This document shows positions 48,331 to 60,100 of a DNA stretch of 64,000 nucleotides, one piece after another. The stretch's first letter is position 1. Each line of letters opens with the position of its first letter. Where the stretch lies: the NCBI GenBank assembly GCA_023159155.1, contig JAJNNX010000015.1, positions 927,557 to 991,556 on the forward strand, written 5' to 3'. The position numbers and the translations under genes were made by a program. This DNA comes from Ustulina deusta (Eukaryota > Ascomycota > Sordariomycetes > Xylariales > Xylariaceae). The notes under the pieces were generated by a model that had not been told where the DNA came from, did not search any database, and saw only the letters and a program-made list of their open reading frames with translations.

Positions 48331-49841
48331 CTATTCAGCCAATTTCCTGAACAAAAACTCGTATCCCGGGCCAACCTCGGCCTCCCATCTGTCCGTTCCC
48401 ACTCTGACATCTACGTCGTGTATATGTCTGGCACCCGGCACTGCGAGCAGTCCGCCTTCAACCCCGTGATCCCGCAGAGCTTGCACAAATTGGACCGCTG
48501 TGTGAAACGGGACTATCTCATCCTCTGTGCCGTGGACCATGTATGTTGGTATCGTGTACGTGCCTGCACGAACTTGAGCCATGGGGCTGATGGCTGCTAT
48601 TTCGTTCGGATGAGGTTGGCGCTTCCATCCATCATCAGCAACGCCATTGAGAAGCAGACGGAGGCCGTTGCCTTCTTTGAAAAGCGATAACACGAGTTCG
48701 GAGCGTGGGTCGCCGGGGTTTACCCAGCCAAGACCCGAGCTGTCCAGGTCGCTTGGTTGAGCTGAATAGCTTGTGATCTGGATAGGAAGGTCAGCATATA
48801 TATATAACACGGCGTTGAAGTCATCAACAAGTGCTCACCGGCACCTTTGGCAATTTTGCTATTATCTGGCTCATTTTCATTTGCCTCTCGGGGTATTCTC
48901 CTGCTCTCCGGACGTCGAGATCTGTGCGCGCGATGAATTTAGGTTAGTCTCTGCAAGTGTACGTAATCATGCTTTTACCTCGCCTGCTGTGTCAACTTAC
49001 CACCAGATTCGAAATCGCTGGGACTATAGAAGCTCAGAATGGCCTTTGGTTGTTCGCAATTAACATTTTTCAGCTCCCATCCTAAAGTCATGGCTAGGTG
49101 GCCGCCACTGGACCAACCAACCACGACCCTTCGCGCGTCGATAAAGTGATACCCGCAGATGCGACCACTCTGGGTATTTCATTCTGAGACCAGATGTAGG
49201 CATCTCGAATATCTGTTATTGGCCCCTCCCGCAAATTCACCTCTGGACAGAGGCGATAATCGAGGCTGACTGGTAGAATCCCATTCTCGAGAAGGAACTC
49301 GGTCTGGTTGACCCTGATGGCTTTGCGCGACAATGTCATATGGCCACCACCATGAATCATGAGCGCTAAGTTTGAATCAGTGGCTATTGTCGGAGTGAAT
49401 ACGCTAACTTTACTTACCTACGGCCATGGCGTCTGATGGCATATGTCGAGGTAAGTAAACGTCGGCCCGAATCTTGAGACCATCAATCTCCTTGTAGGTG
49501 ATTGTCTGAATAGAATAGTTAGTCAGTCGCGGTTGTTTGGTTGATAGCAACCCATGCCGCCGCGAACCTATGAGGAGTCTCTGGGTATTGAGATCGCGTG
49601 ACGGGCCCTGAGAGTAAGTTGCCTCCAGTCCAGCTTTTGTGAAACAACGCAACCAGACATCCGGTGGCTGTAAGGGGTAGGTCTCATCCTTTCCAAGCCA
49701 CCAGCCTTCTAGGAGACCGTATACAATATCGTACCAATCGATGATCTCGACAACTTCAGAGAGAATCACGAATCCCTCTACATTGAGCAGTTTCTCTATG
49801 TTGCTGTCACAGTTCGTACTACTGGTGGTTCTAGTGTTGAC
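48331..49841 (-). pseudogene. 3' remnant of a non-reducing polyketide synthase (CMeT end plus alpha/beta hydrolase)
   Basis: Exons are 49841-49418, 49365-49001, 48921-48839 and 48777-48331, with three good introns (GTAAGT/TTAG, GTAAGT/CACAG, GTGAGC/CCAG). The first readable residues, NIEKLLNVEGF then DIVYGLLEGWWL and PPDVWLRC, are the C-terminal end of a polyketide-synthase C-methyltransferase domain. After a linker comes an alpha/beta hydrolase fold: IHGGGHMTLSRK (oxyanion loop), [21 protein letters not shown] (nucleophile Ser near 49108), HGTEDEIVPFH (Asp) and ARHIHD (His). One base is missing near 49140, so the frame shifts between AGITL and DARRV; exon lengths confirm exactly one lost base. 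The SAT, KS, AT, PT and ACP domains that should precede are gone. An in-frame stop at 49844-49842 and AT-rich DNA replace them. It cannot make a working synthase. Confidence 0.82.
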
Positions 49842-52800
49842 CTATTGTTATTGCACGAGGGGGGAAGTTCTTTTTTTGCTAGCTAGTACTGCTGTTTTAC
49901 TTATATATATAATATGGGCTAAGGCTGCTATATAATCTAGGTTTCCGGCGCGTATTTTTTTGTAGCAGTGATTCTAGTATTTGGCGTATGTAGTTCTGTA
50001 ACAGTACCTGGGTTTTTAAATTGCAACTAACCGCAGTTGTATATAAAACTGGTAGGTACTTGGGTATTTGGGTTATTATTTATATAGCGATTTAGTATTA
50101 ATGCAGGGCTATACCCCGCATGTTTTAGTAGTTCTATTTTATTTTTTTTAATTGTTTTTTAATTGTTTAGCTTTTTAATTTTTTTTTAATTTTTTTTAAT
50201 TTTTTACTATTTTTTTATATACACTTACTACTGCTTTATTAGCCTGCCTTTTTCTTATTTTTATTTAATTAATTAGTATATTATTACTTTTTTTTATTTT
50301 TATTAATACTTATTATATTAATTTATATTCTTGTTTTTATTAGCGCAAACTTTTGTTTATATTATATTAAAACTTAATTAAAAAAGTATATAATAGTATA
50401 TTAAAAAAACTTTATTGTTTAAAAGGCTAGTTTTTTTTGTTTTTTTGTATATATAAAAGTAGTTTTTTTACTAAATATTTTTAATATATAAAATGTAATA
50501 TTGTTTGCAATTTCATAAGTTTTTTTTTTTTTTTTGTTTAGTTCTTTTTTTTATTTTATTTATTATTTTATAGCAATTTTAGGTTAGGTTTTTAATTTTT
50601 AGAAGTTTAAAAAAAAAAAAAACTAATATTATTAAAAATAATTTTTATTATATTTATACTTTTTTGCTAAAGCTCTGCTATAAAGCTAGCGATTTTATTA
50701 TTAACCTAGTTAAATGTTTTAAAAATATTACAAAAAAGTATTATAAAAACTATAGTTTTATAGCTTTAAACAAAATTAAATATATATATATTTTTGTTTT
50801 ATTATTATTTTTTTATTTTTGTATTAATCTAGTTTTTAAAAATATTAAGTTTATTATAACAATTTTTTAGCTAATTATTATTGCTATACTTTTAATTTAT
50901 AACTATACCCCTAGTATAGTTCTAAAGCGGATGTTTGTACTTAAAAAAATAAACAGCTTTTTTGCTTTATTTCTAGTAATATAGGCTCTATTGCTTGGCG
51001 TTTAGCCAAAAAGAATTTTTATAATAGCTTAATAATAAGGTTTTTTTTTTTTTTTTTTGTATTCTAGTTCCTTCGGCTTGTTACAAGTATATTATTAATA
51101 TATTACTATAGAATTAAATTATTTTTAAACTTAGTACTGCTAGCTTTTTTAATGCTAGTATAAATGTGTTTTTTTTTTTTTGGTTAAGTTATAAATAATT
51201 TAGTAAAAAATTAATAATATTATAACTAAAATAATATAAAATTTTGTTTTTAAATATATAGGTTTTAATTTTATTAAATTTTCTTTTTATTGTTTTGTTT
51301 TATAAATTTTTTTATTTTAGTTATAAAAAAAGTTTTTTATATTTAGCTAGTATTCTAGTTTTATTTTGTAATATTATTGTTTTTATTTTATTTTTATAGT
51401 TATATTAGCTTTATATTTTAGTTTTTTATTAGTTTAATAATATAATTAAACTTTTTTATTTATTTAAGTTTTTATAAAATAAATTGTTTGTTTTAATATT
51501 TAAGTAGTATTTTAAGTTATTTTAATAGTTTTAGTTTAAAAAAGTTAGTATAGTAAAATATTATTAGTTTATTATTATAGCTTTATATATTTTTTGCTAG
51601 TTCTTAGGTTAGTTTATAAAAAGCTAGCTATTTAATCTTTTTTATATTATTATTGTTTTATATTATAATTTATTTTGCTTTATTATTATATTTTTTATTA
51701 AAGCAGTTTTATTTTAATAGTTTTTTGCTAGTTAGTTAGATTAAAAATATATAAAATATAAAAAAAACTTTATATTAATTTAAAAGTTTAATAATAATAG
51801 CTTTTTTATCAATTTTTAAAATTTTAAATAAGCTAATTTATTTATTAAAAAGTTTAGCTAAAAATTAGTTAGTTTTTAAATATTTAGTACTAATTTAAAC
51901 TTTATTTTTTTTTTAGTATTAAATAAAGTTAGAACAATAAATATTTATTATATTAATATATTAATTTTAAGCTTTAATTATAAATATTTTAGCTTTTTTT
52001 ATTATTTTTTATATTTTGTTTATTATATTTATTATTACTAGGAATTTATTTTATTAAACTTTTATTTTATATTTAACTAAGTTTTTTATTAGTTTTGTTC
52101 GAATTATAAAGTATTAGCTATAGTTTATAAAAAATAGTATTAGATCTATAGTTTTTAAAATCTAATTATTTATAACAAATTTTACTAAAAAAAACTAATT
52201 AACCTAGTTGTTCTAATAATAATTATAATAGCTTTTTAAATATTATTTTATTATAGTATTAATTATTTTAGTTTAACTGTTTATTTTAAAATAATATATT
52301 ATTAATATTTAAAAGCTAATATTAAAGCGTTAGTTTAATTTAGTCTAAAAAAATAAAATAAACTATATATTTTTATTTAAAATAATTATTTTTAAAGCGC
52401 TATAAAATTAATATATTTAAATAATAAAAATATTTATTAATATATTTACTTTTATATTTAATATAAATATAAAGTACTATATTTTAATACATTTATTTAT
52501 TATTACTAAAATTAATTTATAATTAATATTATTTTATTAATAAATTAATAGTAAGCTAACTTAATTTATTAATATATTTATTTAAAATTTATACAAAACT
52601 AATAAAAATTAAATAATTTTATTAGTACTATATAAAAACTTTTTGTTTATTAATATAAACATTTAAATAAAATATACTATATATTTCTAAAGCAGCAGTA
52701 TATGCCTACAAAATTAGTAAAATACAATCTATTTACTATATACTATACTCAAAAAAAAAAAAAAAAAAGAAAGAATTAGATAAGTAGTCCCTAGCCGGAC

Positions 52801-55800
52801 CCCTTAGCCCAGACCCCCCTTAGCTAGACCCTTTTATATAAAAAGGTCTGTAAGTACCCTAGCTAATTATATATAATTAATCTAACAATAAATAATATTT
52901 TTTAATAAATTTAGTAATATTTTTAAATATTTATAATTAAAAATAAAAATATTTTAATAAATTTTATATTTTAAAATAACTTAAATAGCTTACTAATATT
53001 ATACTATAAATTTTATAAATTATTTCTAGCTTAATTATTATATTTTTAAAAATATATAATTATTTTTTAATATAAATTTTGTTTTGTTTTATTTTATAAT
53101 TAGCTATTACTATTTTAAGTTTTTATTTAATAAGCTTAAAAAATTAACAAACGTTTAGCTTTAAAATAGCTTTTAAAATAATATTTATTATATTAAAGTT
53201 TTAATATATTTTATTAATTAGCTAGTTTATTAGTTTTTTATTATTAAATAAAAATAATTATATTATTAGTATTAAATAATATAAAAGTTCTAACTATTTT
53301 TTTATTAATAATAATATATAAAAATAGCATATTATTTTATTATTAAATTTTATAAAAATATATTAAAAACTATAGCTTTTTTTTTAGTTAATATATTATT
53401 TAAAATTAGAAATTATGTTAAAATTTTAATTATTTAACTTATTATTAGTTTAATAGTTTTATTATAACAAAATATTATAAATTTTTATTATATATTTTAT
53501 AATTATATTTAGCTAATAAATATTTTAGTAAAAAAAAAGTAATAAAATAATATTAGCTTAATATATTAATTTAATAAAAAGTTTTTTTTACTACCTAATT
53601 AAAAATATTTATTTTTATTATTATTTTATATTCTAAGTTATAATATACTAATATTAATACTAAAATAAAAGCCTTTTTTAAAGCTTAAAAAGCTTATATT
53701 CTAGAATAATTAAAAACCTTTAGCTAGCTATTTTAAAATATTAATCTAGTTAATAAATAAACAATTAATAAAAAACTTTTAATAAAATAGCAATAATAGT
53801 TTGTAAAACTAATAAAATTTTAAATAGTTTTTAGCTAATAATTATTTAAATTTTTTTTTAATTTATAAAAATATTTATAGTTAAAATAATAAAACCTAAA
53901 TATTTAGTTTTAATACTATTAAATTTATATTTTATAATATTAATAATTAAACTAGTTTTATTAAATTTTATTAATATTTTATTTTTAAATTATTATAAAT
54001 AAAAATATTATTTAAATAAGTTATAATATATTTATTTAATATATTAAATAATATTTTATTAATATAATATTAAAACAAACTAAAATTTTTTATTATATTA
54101 AAGTTTATTACTAAATATTTAAACAAGCTAAACTTAATAATAAAAACTATTTTTTATTTATTTTTAAAAATAATCTAAAAATAATTAAATATTATTATAA
54201 TATTTAGCTTAGTATAAATTTTTGTTTAATATAATATATTTAAAATCTTTTAAATTAATAAAATTAAATATTAGTTTTTAATTATAATATTATTTAGTTT
54301 TTTATAATTAATATAAATTTTAATATTTTTTTTTAGTTTTTTAGCTAGGAATATAAAAACTATTACTAATAATATACTAATATATATAAAACTTTTTAAT
54401 AAATATTTATTTAAATATTTTTAAACTATTAAAAGCTTTATTAAAAATATAAATTTTATTTTAAAGTTTAATAAAGTAGTACTTAGTATTAAGTCTATTT
54501 TATAATTAAAAAAGCAGTATAATAATAATTAATTAGTATTTTTTAGTATAAATGCTTTAATTAAGTCCTAATACTTTATTAGTAGTTTATAAAATATCTT
54601 TTAAATTAAAAATAGGGTTTTTTTTTAAATATTTAAATATATTACTATTAAATATTTTTTTAAGCTATAATGCTTTTTTTACTTAGTTATAATATATTTA
54701 AACGCAGTTAGGTAGTTATTTAGGTTTATTTATATATTTGCTTATTAAAATAAACCAAATTATTTTTATTAGTATTTTTAACACTAAAGTTTCTATTAAG
54801 CAACTATTTATTAGTTTATTTATAGCTTTTTTTAAAGCTTATAAAGCGTTTATTATTATATAAAATTTTGCTAATATTATAAATTAGATTATAATATTTT
54901 TTATTTTATATAAAAAAAAAAGTTGAATATAGCTAGAATATATATTAATTTGCTAAAAAAATTTTTGTTTTTAGTTTAATAGCTAAAAATTAAGTTTATT
55001 TTTTTTATAGTAATTTTATTTTAGTATTACTATATTTATAATTCTAAATATATTTATTTGCTAGTTTATTATAAAATTATATAATTATAGCTATAAATGT
55101 TTTAAAATTATATTTATATTATTTAAAAAATATATATATAATATTAATTCTTTTATTAAAAGTTTTGAAATATACTATATAATATAGCATTATATAATAA
55201 ACTTAGCTATTATTTTATTTATAAAACATAATATTTTAAAATAAAGTATTAAAATAATTAATAAGGTATAATAATATATAAATATAATATTAATAAAACT
55301 TAAAAATTTAATATTAAATTAATATTAAATTTAAAATATATATAGTAATATTATAACTTAAAAATATATTAAAGCTTATTAATCTAACATATAAATTTAT
55401 TTGTTTTATTTTTAAATAATTTTGTTTTTATTTTTAGCTATATTTTTAATTAAAAATTAGTTTTTTTTAGGTTAGTTTATTATGTAGGGGTAATTACTAG
55501 GTTTTTATTAGTTAATTATTTTTATATTTATATAAATAAGCAACTTATAACAAAATAATTTATATTTTTATAATATTAATATAATCTTTTTATTATTTAA
55601 TAGGCTTTTTTAACTTTAATTAAAAAACCTTTTATTTAAAACATTCTAATTTTATTTAGTTATATTAGATTATTTAAATTATTTAGTAATTATTTAGTGC
55701 CTATATTTTAACCTGTTTTTATTAATAAAATAAAGCAGTTTTATTTAAATTTAAAGTTTATTATATTATTAAATAGTTTATAAAAAAGTTTAATTTATTT

Positions 55801-55880
55801 AAATATATTATTAAATAGCGGTTAGTTTGTTTATAAAACAATTTTTTTTTAAAGTTTTAAATTAATTTTATTTTTAAAAG
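49842..55880. repeat. Extremely AT-rich, RIP-type repeat block, left part
   Basis: From about 49850 the DNA turns AT-rich, and from about 50100 almost everything is A or T. The remaining C and G sit mostly in GCT/AGC and CTA/TAG contexts, while CpA and TpG are rare. That is the pattern expected when C-to-T changes at CpA have run on both strands (repeat-induced point mutation). Stop codons occur in all frames every few codons, and the only open frame (50664-50870) is a Lys/Ile/Phe translation of AT sequence. A less AT-rich island of about 110 bp, rich in CCC and preceded by an A18 run, lies at 52750-52870 and may be the junction between two elements. Confidence 0.85.
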
Positions 55881-56104
55881 TTTTTATTTATAATAATTAG
55901 TATAGTTTTAGTAAAACTTGCAAAAACTTCAAACTTATATAGCAATAAAATAAAAAGTTTATATATAGATTCATTTATAACTTTATAGCTATATATATAA
56001 AGTTTATATTTATTTATTTTATAAATTTTAATTTTTTTCTTTTTAATTTAAAATTTTTATTTATAATATTAATAAACTACTTATAAAAACTTTATTTAAT
56101 TAAT
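55881..56104 (-). mobile_element. Inverted, strongly mutated copy of the terminal-repeat segment
   Basis: Read on the minus strand this segment aligns with 57166-57400: both have TTTATTTATA-type AT sequence with matching landmarks, an interrupted A/G-rich run, then TATATAGCAATAAAATAAAAAG, here in the reverse sense. Nearly all differences are C/T or G/A. It appears to be a long-terminal-repeat-like fragment of an element lying opposite to the copy at 57166. Confidence 0.6.
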
Positions 56105-57165
56105 TATAATATTACTAAAATAATTTAAGCTTTATTAATAATTTATTATAATTTTAATTAAATAGCTATTATTTATAAAATATTTTAAATTTATATATAT
56201 AGAACTAATAAAAATATTAATAAATTTATTTTTATATTTAATAGTTTAATTTAAAAATATTACTTTGCTAAATTATAATAAAAATATAAATTATAAAACT
56301 ATTTTTATATAAATTTAAAAAAAAATTTATATAAAGTTTTTATAAATTTAAATATTTTTTATAAATTATTTATTAATAAAATTATTAAATTAATATATAA
56401 TATTAAATAAGTTTATAAAAACTATTAATAAATTAAACTTATAAATTTAATTAAATAAAAATCTAATTTAAATAATTAAATTTTTAGTAAATTTTAAAAG
56501 TTTTAAAATATTTATTTTAAAATAATTAAAATAAATACTAATTATAAAAGAAAAAATATATATTAAAAAAATATATATATATTAATTAATTATTTTAATT
56601 AAAAGTTTAAAGTTTTAAGTATTTAATTAATAAAAATAATTTATAATAAAAATAATTTTAATAGTTTATTTAACTTAAAAAACAAATAAAACTAAAAAGT
56701 TTTTTTTATTAATTTTTATTTTTATTTTAACTAAAATATATAATTAAAACAAATTAATTATTTTTAAAATATTTATTTAATTATAAATTAATAATATTAA
56801 AGCTTATATTTTTTTAATAATTAGTTATAAATTTATATAATAAATTAAATAATAATTAAAAATAAAAATAGTTTATTTAATTAAACTTTAAAAACTTTAT
56901 AACTATTGAAATAAAATAGTTAGTAAAATTTATAAATATTTAATATATATAATAAAAATTAATAATTAATAAAATAAAATATTCTAATAAAAACTTAAAA
57001 ATAATAATTAATTTAGCTAAATAATTATAGTTAAACTTTTTAATTATAAATAATAAAATATAAACTTAAAAATATTAAAAAAATACTATTAAATATTAAA
57101 AGAATTATTTTAAAGATAATTAAAACTAAAAAAATATAAAAAAAACTTAAAACTTTTAAACTTAA
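56104..57165 (-). mobile_element. Inverted internal fragment of the same retroelement family
   Basis: Reverse complementing about 60740-62000 gives close matches in the same order to this segment, for example the words AAATATTCTAATAAAAAC at about 56977 and TTAATAAATTATTATAA-type runs at about 56140. Differences are again mostly C/T. The match ends abruptly at 57165, where the next element begins, so this copy is probably truncated by that insertion. No coding frame survives. Confidence 0.6.
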
Positions 57166-60100
57166 TGTTACGATCAGTCGAGTAAAGCTTTTACAGCTAG
57201 TTTATTAATACTATAAATAAAGACTTTAAGCTAAAAAAAAAAGAAAAAAAGGAAAGAAGTTAGAGTTTATAAGGTGGGTAGATATAGACTTTATGTGTGT
57301 GGCTGCAAAGTTAGGTTAGTCCGTACGCAAACTTTTTATTTTATTGCTATATAGGTTTAAAGTTCTTGCGGGTCTTGCCAAAACTGTACAGACTGTACTA
57401 ACTATTACACTACTTTTTTCCAAAACTAAAAATTTAAATATAGTTTTAATTTAAGGTTACTAATAATATTAGGTTTATATAGTTTTTTTATATTATATTG
57501 CTTTATTATTGTTTTTATAATTGCTTATAAACTTATTAACTATTATTATATATATTTATTTTTATAATTTTATAAAAAATCTAAAAGTTTTTTTATAAGT
57601 TTTATAAAATTAGTTAAGTTTAATTAATATATTTTTAAAATTTTAGGTTATATATTAAATATTATTAAAGTTATAGCTTTTTTAAGCAATCTAATATTAT
57701 AACTTTTTATTTTTTTTATATATTTTTAATTATTTAATTTGTTTAATTTTAAATTTTGTTTTATTATTAATATTTTTAGTTAAAAATAATAATTAGATTT
57801 ATTAAAATAAAAAATTATTGCTTACTTTTTATGATTCGTTAGTATAAAATAAGTTTTTTATTTTATAAGAGTTAGGCAAATTAAAAATATAGCTAAATTT
57901 TTGTTTTTTTAGGATTTTAAAAAGTCTAACTAATTAAGAGTTTAATCTAGTGGTTAGTACTTATATTATAAAACTTTTTTTTTTTTAAAAAAACTTTATT
58001 TTTTATTTTAAAATCTATTAAGCGTTTTTTTTTGTTAGTTTATAGCTTATATTGTTTTTATATAAAAGTTGTTATATTATATGCTATTTTTTAAACGTTT
58101 TAGGTTTAGCGGACTAATTTAAATATTTATAATAGTTTTATTAATATTTATTATTAAAAAGTTTTATATTTTAATTTTTATTGTTATTTTTAGTAGTAAT
58201 ATATTAATTAATAAATATTATAAAAAATTATATATAAAGTTTAAAATAAAAAAATAAATATTTTAATTATTTTAATATTTATTAATATAAAAATAGAATT
58301 ATTAGTTTAGTTCTTAATTAGTTAATTTTATTACTTTTTAGGTTTAAAAGTAGTAAATATTACTAAAGCAGTACTTAATATTTATAAAACTATTAATTAT
58401 TATTATAAACTTAAAAATAAATAGTTTTATATTATTTAATATTTATATATTTAATATATTAAAAAATTTATATAGATTTTTATAATATTATATAACTAGC
58501 AATTCTGCAATATTTATCTTTTTATTAAATAAAATTATAATTAAATAGTTAAATTTATTTATAAATATTTATATATAATTATAACTTTATTAGTTAAATA
58601 ATATATTTTTGCTATTTATTACTATATATTGCTATATTATAGCTAATATAAACAATAGGTAAAAAAAGCCAGAAGTCTTGTTTTATAATATTTTGTTTTT
58701 TTTATAGTTATAATAATTATATATATATTATTTATAATTATATTTTAAGTAAAACTAGTAGTATTTTTGTTTTAATATTTTGATTATTTTATATTAATTT
58801 TAATATATAATAATTAAAAATATATAAGTTTTTTAAATTAAAGCTATATAAAAAAAATAATTTTATTTAAAGTAATCTTAAATATATATAACTTTTTGTT
58901 TTTATTTTTTAGCTTTTATAGCTAGTTTTTTTATTTAATTAGATCTATTAGGTTAGCTTTTTAAAAAATATTAAATAAAAAATCTATAGTTAATATAGAA
59001 CTTAGTATTTTATTAAATAAAACTAATATTATTATTTGTTTTTTAGTTTTTTTAGCTTTAATTATAAAAAGCTTAGCTATTTTTTTTAATAAAATATTAG
59101 TTATTATATTTTTTTGTTCTAATTAATATTAAAAAATAATATTAAAATTTAATAAAAAGTTAGCCTAATATATTTATTATATTAATAAAATCTATTTATT
59201 TAAAAAATATAATAAAGCTTAATAATTAATTACTATAAAAAACTTAGTTTTAAAAAGCTCTAAGTAATAATGTTTTAAAATTTATATTATTACTAAAAGC
59301 TTATAGTTTTAAATTAGGTAAGCTTGCTTAGTTAGTATTATTATTTTAGAAAAATATTTTATAAGTTTTTAGGTTATATTTTTTTATTATTACTAAATAA
59401 CTTTTTTTATTACATTATATAAAATATTTGTTTTTATTTATATTAATTAGCTAGGCTTAAAAAAAGCTAAAACAAATATTTTATAAACTAGTAGTTTTAT
59501 ATGTTCGAAAGCTTGTTTTTATTTTAGTCCTATTATAAATAGCTTGTTTTTTTTTAGTAATTAATTTAAAAAAGTAGTAATTTTACTAACGTAGTAAATA
59601 AATATATAAATATAATTATAAAGCTTACAAAATAACTAGATTAATTTAGTATTTTTAAAATTATTAAAGTTTTAATTTAAGATTGTTTAAATTTTAATAG
59701 GATTAATTTTAATTTTTATTTTAGTTTTTATAACTATTTTTAAATAATTAATAATAAATATATTAAAACAAAACTTTTTAATATTTTTTTAATATCTAGC
59801 TTAATATAAATAGTAGATTATTTTTTTATAATAGGTCTAATATTATTTTTTAGTTTTAGAATAAATTAAAATATTATTTATATAAATATTTATGAATTTA
59901 TTTAAAAGTTTTTAAATTTATATATTAATAAAAGCTTGCTATTAGGCAGGCTTTATTTTTAAACCAAAAAGTAAAACTTTTTATTAAAATATTTTTTTAT
60001 AATTAATAGTAATTAATAAAAAGTTTTAATAATATTTAGTTTAATAAATTAGGTAGTATTATAACAATTAAATATAGTATTACTAATATTTAAAGCTAAT

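Noticed and set aside
50664..50870. 68-codon frame in the AT block
   Set aside because: Lys/Ile/Phe-only composition is what random AT sequence gives; no homologous family.
57166..57420. Possible CRISPR-like or tandem satellite because of repeated short words
   Set aside because: No regular spacing of short repeats with unique spacers; it is a terminal-repeat segment of a eukaryotic mobile element.
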